Of a stretch of 64,000 bases of DNA, positions 1-8,100 are shown piece by piece. Every line of letters starts with the position of its first letter. Positions within the stretch are counted from its first letter, which is position 1. The notes below the pieces were generated by a model that had not been told where the DNA came from, searched no databases, and saw only the letters and a program-made list of their open reading frames with translations. Source of the stretch: Candidatus Methanomethylophilaceae archaeon (GTDB lineage: Archaea > Thermoplasmatota > Thermoplasmata > Methanomassiliicoccales > Methanomethylophilaceae); contig JAFTYV010000035.1 in the NCBI GenBank assembly GCA_017461225.1, forward strand, positions 1-64,000, read 5' to 3'. The translations under genes were made by a program, and so were the position numbers.

Positions 1-1740
1 AGGGGCTGACACCCTGCGCGATCGATGTGCTGGACAAGGGATAAGAAGTGGCCTTTCGTTCGTTTTGGTTACCACACACAAAAACAGGCCGAAAGGCCGT
101 CTTCTGCATCGGAATCCGACGTATTATGATTGTGGTCGTCGGCCTGTTGGTGTATGGTAGGCAGGATGATGGATTGTCCCGCAGGAAGAGCAGGATCGGG
201 ATCGGCATACCGACCCCAAATGACGATGTGACGATGCCGGTAGGCGCCAAGATGCTGACCGAGGCCGTGTTCAGGGACACGGGCCTCGACGAACTCCTCG
301 ATTCGCTCAAGCGCGACCAGGGGGCCTCCGTCTCCAGGGAGACGGTCGCCCTGGTCGCGAACTCCCTGGAGATGACCGGCATCTCGGTGAACAGGATCGA
401 TTCCATCCTGGAGAGTCGGGACGTCCGTGATGAGTACGGACTTGGGGCCGCGAGCCCCAAGTCCCTGTACCGCACGGTCGAGAGGCTGGGCAGGAACGTG
501 GACCAGATCGTCTCGCACCTCGGAAAGCAGCTGACGTCCAGGTACGGGGTGACCCTCGGGAAGGTGCTGATGGACTGGACATCGATGTACTTCGAGGCCC
601 CGGCCAACGGAACCGTAGTGAGGTTCGGTCACACCCGCGACCACCGGCCGGACAGGCCGCAGGTCGTGGTGGGCCTGTCCGTGGACCAGGCCACAGGCAT
701 GCCCGTGGGGCTGACTGTCATGCCCGGCAACATCCTCGATGTCACGCATTTCGAGGAGACCTTCCGGCAGCTGCTTCCGCTGCTGCCGGAGGATGCGATG
801 ATCGTGTTCGACAACGGCGCCTACTCGCGCACCAACTCCAAGGCCATCGACGACGCAGGCCTGGGATTCCTGACACGCCTGCAGCTGAACGCGTCGGATG
901 ACGCGTTCGTGAAGGCTCATCAGGCCGACTGGGAGTACGTGTGCGACGACATCTGCGTTCTGAGGACCAAGGGCAACCTCGGCAGGACCAGGTTCATCTT
1001 CCTCAGCCTGGACAGGCGCTCGGAAGTCCTGCGGGGATACTGCAGGAAGGCCGAGCACGACTACGACGACATGGTCAATCTGAGGAACGCGCTGGACAAC
1101 GGGAAGAAGCCGAGGAAGAAGTACCGCGTCTCCAACGTCTTCGTCGACACGTACCTCCACTACCGCTTCCCGCTGGCGTTCGCCAGCAGGGAAGCGGCGG
1201 TCGAACACGCGGTGAGGACGATGACATGCGGTCGCGAGGGCATTTTCGTGCTCCTGACAAACCGCCCGTTGACAGCTTAGGAAGCTCTGTCGGCCTACAG
1301 GTCGAGGAACGCGGTCGAGACCGCGTTCCGGGACCTGAAGCACGGTATCGACTGGAGGCCTGCCAGATGCACATCTCCGGATGCGATCAGGGGACGTGTG
1401 CTGATCTCGTTCCTGGCCCTGTTCTGCATGTCCATGGCCAGGTTCCTGTACCCCGAGCTGAGGACAATGACAGCGGAAACGATAGTCTCGGAGCTCACCT
1501 CGTTCTCACTTACGGTCCATACACGCAGGAACGGTCAGAAGAGGCGCATATTCAGCAACTTCGGGCGGGTCATCCGCGCTCTGTACGGTCGGAAACCGCC
1601 TGCCGAGGTGCCGAAGGCACCTGGACAGGTGGTTCTGGACCGGTTCGGATGACCCGATCAGGCTAACTGGGAACGGTGAAAACCACGGGAAAAACACAAT
1701 CGATCAGCGGGAGCTCTCGGGATTAAGTGTCAAACTCGGG
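1..1740 (+). mobile_element. Insertion sequence (IS4/IS1634-like), left end probably outside the window
   Basis: This stretch is dominated by one DDE transposase gene and ends where GC-rich DNA changes to the AT-rich island near 1.74 kb. I cannot define both ends. TGACAC occurs near base 8 and, inverted, near base 1728, and short GATCGAT-type matches lie inside both, but their spacing differs, so these are only candidate terminal inverted repeats. No target-site duplication can be checked because the left boundary is at or beyond the window edge. Confidence 0.6.
48..1652 (+). CDS. DDE transposase (IS4/IS1634-like) with an in-frame amber codon, probably pyrrolysine
   Basis: This is a cut-and-paste transposase of the RNase H-like DDE type. 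First catalytic Asp is about D176 (in LMDWTSMYF), second about D255 (in IVFDNGAYS). A TAG lies at 1278-1280 (codon 411). The same frame then continues for 123 codons to TGA at 1650-1652. That part holds the IS4-type Y-x2-R-x3-E-x6-K signature (Y417, R420, E424, K431), so the third catalytic residue lies after the TAG. The full product would be 534 residues, normal for the family; the 410-residue product would be inactive. The GTG start at 48 is uncertain: the first 60 or so residues look unlike the family, and the conserved part begins near base 233. The alternative is an element killed by a nonsense mutation, but nothing downstream has decayed. Confidence 0.85.
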
Positions 1741-1837
1741 TTTTTAATCAATAATGAGTAATTATCCTCAGTTAGATATATTTCAGGCATTTTTTTGACT
1801 TATCATATCTCATAAGTAGTGTTGACAGTTGTTTATA
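1653..1837. other. AT-rich spacer between the insertion sequence and the repeat protein gene
   Basis: Composition shifts abruptly from GC-rich to AT-rich near base 1735. No ORF or RNA gene is visible. The T-rich tracts just after the downstream gene's stop (reading leftward) could terminate it. Confidence 0.4.
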
Positions 1838-3124
1838 TCATTTTTTAAAGATTTTGATCGAGTTAGTCGTATAGTTACAATAATGGTTTGAACAAGTTTT
1901 GAACCAGCCATTGTTTTTTCCAGGCAAAAGTTTCAATGTATTTCCACAAACAGGGCATCTTGTTTCGTTATTGATGCATCTTTCGTAAACTATAGACTTA
2001 TCCACAGGTAGATTCAAATCCGGGGTGTATCTGCTGTCTCTTAGTTTTTTATCTACTTTGTTAAAAATTGATGTATGCATATCTTTGTACTGAGGGAGTA
2101 TGGGCAAACGCTCAGTGGAATACAATTGACACTCGGCACGAGTAAGGATGTTTGATAAGGAAAAAGAGTTTGAACCTATTTTAGGTACACCTCTTAATAT
2201 TATTGCCTTAACGTTGACACAGCCCTTGAAAGCATTATCTCCGATTTCAATGACATTAGGAGGTATGTCTATAACTTTCAGCTGCACATTGTCCATGAAG
2301 GAATTTTTGCTAATTGAAATGGGTTGGTCATTGGTGAATTTGAGTATTTCTGTATTTTCATCAATTAACCCGATGGCTATTTTATCATAGAACAGGACTT
2401 GTCCAACGGTGCTGAAGTGATCGTTAATGCGTATTAAAGCATCGCAATCTTCAAACGTTTTATAACCGAAGTTTAAAGGTTCTTTGTGGATGTCTAGGTT
2501 TGATAATGATTTGCATCCAGAGAACGTTCTGTCGCCTATTTGTCTAACACTCGGTGCATGGATTTCCTCAAGTTTGTCACAATTGGAAAAAGTGTGATTT
2601 CCAATTGTTTCTATTGTGGAATGTATCGTGACATTCTTAAGATTCGAACAATTTAAGAATGTTCCATCACCTATATGAGTAGTTGTTTCAGGCAATTCTA
2701 CTGATCCTAGTTCCGAACAATTTGAGAAAGCATAATCTCCGATAGTTGTGAGGTCTTTTGGAAGCTTGATTGTTTTTAAAGAGGAACAACCTGAGAATGA
2801 ACACTCACCAATTATTTTTAGAGATTCAGGTAGATGAATATCGGACAGCTGTTTGCAATTTCTAAATAAAAATGAAGGTATCGAATCAACGTCTGGTTTA
2901 ATTTCTACATGTTTTAATGAGTTGCTTCCGTTGTCTGGAGCAAGTTGATGGTCAGAATTCAATCCCTTATACAATATTGCATGCTCGGCATTTTCTTCAA
3001 ATCCTCTAAAGTACAACTTACCGTATTTTTTGATTATTTTGATACCATCTAAAGTGGCGGTTTGACCTTTATTCAATTTTTTGGATAGTTGATTCAAGGG
3101 ATTATCGAGTATCTCGGGATTCAA
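1838..3124 (-). CDS. BspA-like leucine-rich repeat protein with C-terminal zinc ribbon
   Basis: A 428-residue protein built mainly of LRR_5 (BspA-type) repeats, with recurring patterns such as IGDYAFSNCSEL, IGDGTFLNCSNL and IGNHTFSNCDKL. Near residues 390-420 it carries a four-cysteine zinc ribbon (CPVCG ... CSNHYC) like those of topoisomerase tails. There is no signal peptide or membrane segment, so it is probably cytoplasmic. The start is TTG at 3124, chosen because GGAGGG lies about five bases upstream; the nearby ATG codons are in other frames. Base composition is strikingly AT-rich compared with the neighbours and it sits beside a transposase, which suggests recent acquisition. BspA-type repeats are common in gut bacteria, protists and their viruses. 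The cellular role is unknown. Confidence 0.85.
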   Translation of the reverse strand: MNPEILDNPLNQLSKKLNKGQTATLDGIKIIKKYGKLYFRGFEENAEHAILYKGLNSDHQLAPDNGSNSLKHVEIKPDVDSIPSFLFRNCKQLSDIHLPESLKIIGECSFSGCSSLKTIKLPKDLTTIGDYAFSNCSELGSVELPETTTHIGDGTFLNCSNLKNVTIHSTIETIGNHTFSNCDKLEEIHAPSVRQIGDRTFSGCKSLSNLDIHKEPLNFGYKTFEDCDALIRINDHFSTVGQVLFYDKIAIGLIDENTEILKFTNDQPISISKNSFMDNVQLKVIDIPPNVIEIGDNAFKGCVNVKAIILRGVPKIGSNSFSLSNILTRAECQLYSTERLPILPQYKDMHTSIFNKVDKKLRDSRYTPDLNLPVDKSIVYERCINNETRCPVCGNTLKLLPGKNNGWFKTCSNHYCNYTTNSIKIFKK

Positions 3125-3251
3125 AATTACCCTCCATGCTTGGACATTGTTGTCTGACGATATAGAAACTGTCGGATAGATCCGTTCTATATCCGCTACA
3201 GCACAGCACGTAGTTTTTTGTTTTTAAGTTATTGGCGGGAAAGCAAGATGT

Positions 3252-4301
3252 TTAGTTGAGCGGGGTCCTCTCGACCTCGAGTCCGTCCGCTGTGGGGTAC
3301 TGCTCCGACATGTAGCACCTGTAGCGTAACGAATCCGCGATCTCCTCGAGGATCCATGGTGCGACCTCGAGCTTGCCCTGCAGCTCGCACACCATGTCCT
3401 CCGGGACGCCCATGTCCATCAGCTCGCGGCGTGCGGCCGCCGTGTCCTCGCAGTACAGGTAGCCCCTGACGAGGGTGCCGTCGTCGGTGACGGCCTGGTA
3501 GGGGGTGCAGATGTGCTCGGCACGGCGGATCAACCTCCTCCTGAGCTGCACCCCGTCCTTGAACGATGACGAGCAGAAGTGCGTCCTCGCCCTGCGGTTC
3601 CTCTTCATGACGTACCTCGCGGTGTCCTCGGAACCGAGGATGGCGGACGACACATCGTCCCTCACGGAGAACCCGTGGGCATCCATCATGTCCCAGTTGC
3701 TCTCAGAGAACTCGAGCTCGTTCAGGTTGATGAAACGCACTCCGACTGAGTGGGCGTAAGCCACCAGGTCGCAGAGCTCGGACTCCCTTCCCGGGATTGC
3801 TGGCACTTCTATCCCGACGTCCATCGAGGTGCCCGAGACGATCTCCGCGAGGGGTGTGGAGGCCATGTCCGACCACAGCTCCACAGGGGGGTGGAACCTG
3901 ATCTCGTCGAGCCCCGCCGCCTCCAGTGCGGCGACCTTGGAGGGGTCCATCGTGGCCGTGTAGAGGTGGATGTGGTGGTCCTCCCCGAACCTGTCCTTGA
4001 GGAGGCGTATCATGTGCAGGGTGCGGTCCATGACGGCCAGCGGGTCCCCTCCCGTGATGCCCGTCCCCGTGGCGTCTATGGATTCCGCCTCGGCGATGAT
4101 CTCCTCGTCGGTCGTCACCCTGGCCTCGTTGGCGTAGATGACGTCCAGCTCCTTCTTCTCCAGGGAGACGGGGCAGTAGAAGCACCCGCAACCGCACAGT
4201 CCCGTGACGAAAAGGACCATCTTGGATCCGGCGATGCAGTGTTCGCAACCATCGGCGACCCCTCCGTTGCAGAGCGAGCCGCATTCCATCTTCCTGAGCA
4301 T
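3252..4301 (-). CDS. Radical SAM protein, COG2108-like (PFL-activase related)
   Basis: A 349-residue radical SAM protein with the 4Fe-4S motif CX3CX2C at C36, C40 and C43 (LCGCGCFYC). GITGGDPL near residue 82 matches the GGEP-type SAM-binding segment. Four further cysteines lie ahead of it (C7, C11, C19, C22), so a second metal centre or zinc site is likely. It resembles the archaeal group annotated as related to pyruvate formate-lyase activating enzyme; no substrate is known. It is transcribed away from pyrF, and both genes appear to share one AT element. Its ATG start is about 25 bases from that element. Confidence 0.85.
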   Translation of the reverse strand: MLRKMECGSLCNGGVADGCEHCIAGSKMVLFVTGLCGCGCFYCPVSLEKKELDVIYANEARVTTDEEIIAEAESIDATGTGITGGDPLAVMDRTLHMIRLLKDRFGEDHHIHLYTATMDPSKVAALEAAGLDEIRFHPPVELWSDMASTPLAEIVSGTSMDVGIEVPAIPGRESELCDLVAYAHSVGVRFINLNELEFSESNWDMMDAHGFSVRDDVSSAILGSEDTARYVMKRNRRARTHFCSSSFKDGVQLRRRLIRRAEHICTPYQAVTDDGTLVRGYLYCEDTAAARRELMDMGVPEDMVCELQGKLEVAPWILEEIADSLRYRCYMSEQYPTADGLEVERTPLN

Positions 4302-4320
4302 GGGGTGTCATCAGGGCGAT

Positions 4321-4332
4321 GATTTAATAACC
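4321..4332. promoter_or_regulatory. Shared divergent TATA element for the radical SAM gene and pyrF
   Basis: The sequence TTTAATAA reads as a TATA-like box on the plus strand about 27 bases before the pyrF ATG. On the minus strand it reads TTATTAAA, about 25 bases before the radical SAM ATG. It is the only AT-rich stretch between the two start codons. Confidence 0.6.
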
Positions 4333-4353
4333 CTCGGCCAGGTTTTGTCGTCC

Positions 4354-4998
4354 ATGAAGATGGACAGCAGACTCGTCCTCGCCCTGGACGAGACCGATGG
4401 GGAGAAGGCACTGCGCATCGCGGAGTCCGTGGGCGACATCGTCGATGCGATCAAGATCAACTGGCCGCTCGTGCTGTCGGAGGGACCTCAGATGATCACA
4501 CGTCTGTCGGAGCTGTCCGAGGTCATATGCGACTTCAAGGTGGCCGACATCCCGAACACCGTCAGGCTAATCGTTGAGAACTCCGTCTCGCGCGGCGCAT
4601 CCGCCATAATCGTCCACGCGTTCGCCGGCGACGACTCCCTCCGCGCGGCGGTGGAGGCGTCAGGGGACGCCGAGGTCTACGCCGTCACCGAGATGAGCCA
4701 TCCCGGAGGCAGGATGTTCACGGCACCCAACGCAGAGGACATGGCCCGTCTCGGGGTGGAGTGCGGTGTCGACGGGTTCATAGCCCCCGCCACGCGTCCC
4801 GACAGGATCGCGGCGATCCGCGAGGTGATAGGGGACCTGAAGATCCTCTCCCCCGGTGTGGGCGCCCAGGGCGGGAAGGCGTCGGACGCCATATCCGCTG
4901 GGGCGACGTACGCCATCGTGGGGCGTGCGATATACGGTGCCGAGGACCCGCGTGCGGCCGCGAGGGCGTTCGCGGAGGACATCCGCACCGTCCTCTGA
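4354..4998 (+). CDS. pyrF: Orotidine 5'-phosphate decarboxylase
   Basis: Catalyses the last step of UMP synthesis, decarboxylating OMP. The 214-residue protein shows the class motifs: LALDETD at the N-terminus, the strand-2 lysine region AIKIN (K34), and the catalytic D60-x-K62-x2-D65 array in CDFKVADIPNT. A C-terminal phosphate-binding segment reads VGRAIYGAEDPRAAA. The ATG at 4354 is preferred over longer in-frame starts because it begins at the family's usual N-terminus and lies about 27 bases after the TATA element, implying a leaderless message. Confidence 0.95.
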   Translation: MKMDSRLVLALDETDGEKALRIAESVGDIVDAIKINWPLVLSEGPQMITRLSELSEVICDFKVADIPNTVRLIVENSVSRGASAIIVHAFAGDDSLRAAVEASGDAEVYAVTEMSHPGGRMFTAPNAEDMARLGVECGVDGFIAPATRPDRIAAIREVIGDLKILSPGVGAQGGKASDAISAGATYAIVGRAIYGAEDPRAAARAFAEDIRTVL

Positions 4999-5005
4999 AC
5001 CCCCT

Positions 5006-5035
5006 TTCCTTATTTTAATTATAAATAATAAGGAA
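5006..5035. terminator. AT-rich hairpin between pyrF and the AglB-like gene
   Basis: TTCCTTATT (5006-5014) pairs perfectly with AATAAGGAA (5027-5035) around a 12-base AT loop. It lies just after the pyrF stop and before the next TATA box (CTTTTAATAC near 5047-5056). It may be a terminator or a regulatory site. Confidence 0.4.
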
Positions 5036-5100
5036 CAGGATAAAACCTTTTAATACAAGTCCGTGTATGAACGCGCATTCTAAAGACGGAGACTTATAGA

Positions 5101-8100
5101 ATGCGCAAATTCGGAAAAGAGTCAACCGCCCCCGCAGATACGGGGGGCAGTCGCGAGAAAAGCGACAATGGGTGGTTGAAGAACCACTGGTGTGCACTCT
5201 CCATCTGCCTCATCGTCGTCGTGGCGTTCCTGCTCAGGACGGTGTTCGCATATGGTGTTTCCGCGGACGGCAACTTCGCGCTGTCGGGCGGATCCAGTGC
5301 TCAGTATCACCTGCATGTGATCGAAAGTATTCTCAACGGTAGCTACTCCCTGACGGATACGGCCGTCAACTACCCCATTGGTGGACTCAATGTCTATCCG
5401 CCCCTCATGGACTTCGTCGCGGCGATCGTCGCCATGGTCCTCTCCGCGGTCGGATTCAGCACCACCGAGGCGGCATCCGCCGCACTCGCGGGACTCAACC
5501 CCGTCGTCGGTGCACTCACCTGCATCCCCGTCTACCTCGTAGGTAAGGAGCTCTTCGGCAACAAGGTAATCGGAGTCGTGTCGGCACTCATCTTCGCCTT
5601 CCTCGCACTCCCGATCGCCACCTCCGTGTTCTCCAGCGGAACGGAGTACGCCCTCGCAGCATTCCTCACGGCCTTCATGTCGCTCTTCCTGATCAGGATG
5701 GTCCATGCCATCGACGCGGAGGAGGTCTCCCGCAAGGCGGTGTTCACCAACGCCGTGCTCGCCGGCCTGTTCCTCGCGCTCGCGGCGCTCACCTGGAACG
5801 GATTCCGTGTCCTCCTCGTGGTCGTCATCGTCGCCATGGTCCTGCAGATCCTGGTCGACCGTTTCAAGGGAAGGGACTTCTCCACCGTCCTCACGGCCTA
5901 CTCCGCGGTCCTGCTGATCGGTGTCGTCGTCTCCGCACCCTACTACATCGCGGCAGGGCTTTGGGATGCGGTCTTCTCCGGGCCCCTCCTCATCACCGTC
6001 GTCGCGATCGTGTTCGCGTTCGCCTTCAAGGCACTCGAGTCCAAACCCTGGATCTTCACGATCCCCGCGCTCGTCGTGGTGTTCCTGGTCCTCCTCGCGG
6101 TCCTCTACTTCGCCGCACCCGACCTCTTCACCGCGTTCGTCAGCGGCAACAGCATCTACAGCAGCTCCATCATGGAGTCCCTCGTGTCCACACGCGTGTC
6201 CATGTCCAACGTGTCCTCGTACTACGGATGGCTCACCATGTGGCTCCCCATATGCCTCGGCCTCTACGAGGTCTACGTATTCGCGAAGGGTGACCGCTCC
6301 GCCACACAGCTCCTCAAGGTCGTCTGGCTCCTCGGTCTCTTCTTCATCGTCTGGACATCCTACGCCAACGCAGCGGTCGTCGGCGTCGTCTTCGCAGTCG
6401 GATCCGCAGCGGTCATCGTCAAGGTCCTCGACCTCGCCGACCTCCGCTCCTGGTTCAACACCATGAAGGTCGCCGGGTTCCCCGGATGCTTCAGGAAGAT
6501 GCTCAAGCCCTTCCCCCTCGCATCCGTGCTCATCGTGGCGCTCCTCGTGGTCGTCCCCAACCTCTCCGCGGCCGTCGACGCCGGTTCCTCCGACGGATAC
6601 CAGTACACCATCAGGGCGGGCGACTCCTACCCCGTCGGCGACCTCTGGGACTCCTACGAGGACGCACCCAAGTCCGGCGCGCTCGTCACCTGGATCGACT
6701 ACGCCTACGACTCCGTCGCACAGGGCGGCTTCACCTCCGTCACCGACGGAATCGGCGGAGGCGCGAGCGATGCGGCGAACATCTACCTCGCCGACGGCGC
6801 CTCCGGTGCCGTCGCCGGAATGGCACTCCGCCTCATGATGGCGGAGGACACCATCCCCGCATCCGTCCCCGCGGATGTCAGGGCCTACATCGAGGACCCC
6901 TCCAAGGCCGTCTCCGAGATCGTCTCCAACCCCTCCGTCTACGGAAAGGTCAGGGCCGACATCAGCGACGTCAACGCGGTCTACCTCGCATCCATCAACT
7001 ACATGCTCGAGAACATGAGCGGCATCGAGATCATGGAGCTCTACGACTCCGTCCGCTCCGCCACCCAGGACGACATCACGTACGTCCTCGTCGACGGTTC
7101 CATGCTGCCCCTCCAGTACAACGACGGCAGCGACTTCCCCACCATCGCGTACTTCGCAGACTACAAGACCGATGGATACGGGGCCGCGACCCAGTTCTTC
7201 AGCTACAACACCTACTACGGAACCACGGTCTACACCGACGCCATCTACGACACCTTCCTCTGGAAGGCCATGATCGGCACCGATGCAGAGTCCGCCGGCT
7301 TCACCAGCTCCTACAACTACCTCGCGGCACTCGCAGTCAGCGATGGGAAGACCGTCGCGAAGCCTGGATCCTACCTCACCGGATTCGACATCGTCTACTG
7401 GCAGGTTCAGTACAACGAGAACGGTGCGGCCAGCGTGTCCTCCGACGGATGGGAGTACATGGACTACTCCGACGCCATCGAGGCCCAGAGGACCCAGGGC
7501 GGAGTGATCAACTACCTGTCCTCCATCATCCTCTACGAGTACGTCGGAACCGGTTCGTCCGTCAGCACGATGACCGTCACCTCCGCCGACGGAGCCACCG
7601 TCGACGGCGCCAGGGTCGTCGTCAACGCGGAGGGATCCGATGTCCGCGAGAACTACTCCGAGGCCTACACCATAGCCGGCAAGGCACAGGTCATGGTCCC
7701 CTCCGGAGACTACACGGTCACGCTCTACCTCGGCGACATCGAGTACGCGTCCTACCGCAACCAGGTCCCCGCGACCGTGTCCGTCGCAGCAGCGTCCCTC
7801 GACCTCGACGTCGTGGTCGGAGGCGCCCCCGTCACCGGAGCCGACTTCAAGGTCGTCCTCGAGAATGTGGACAACGGCGGCACATACGAGGTCGAGACCA
7901 CCGACGGATCCGCGACCATCCAGACCATGGTCCCCGGAACCTACACCTACAGGCTCCTCGACGCCACCGGAGTGGCTTCCGCCACCGGAGAGGTCGACGT
8001 CGCACCCGGATCCAACACCGGATTCGAGATCGCACCCAAGACCTACAACATCACCGCCACACTCAAGGACGTCCTCGGCAACACCGTCGACGGGTCCGTC

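Noticed and set aside
1278-1280. The transposase TAG as a simple nonsense mutation in a dead element
   Set aside because: The downstream 123 codons keep the frame and the full YREK block without any further stop or frameshift, and a second gene (gatE) shows the same pattern. I still keep the dead-element reading as an alternative.
2148-2390. An 80-codon plus-strand frame inside the BspA-like gene
   Set aside because: It lies opposite the LRR repeats, has no ribosome site and no recognisable motif.
1838-3124. Repeated 70-base pattern in the BspA-like gene considered as a CRISPR or tandem DNA repeat
   Set aside because: The periodicity is at the protein level (leucine-rich repeats); the DNA units are not identical and there are no spacers.
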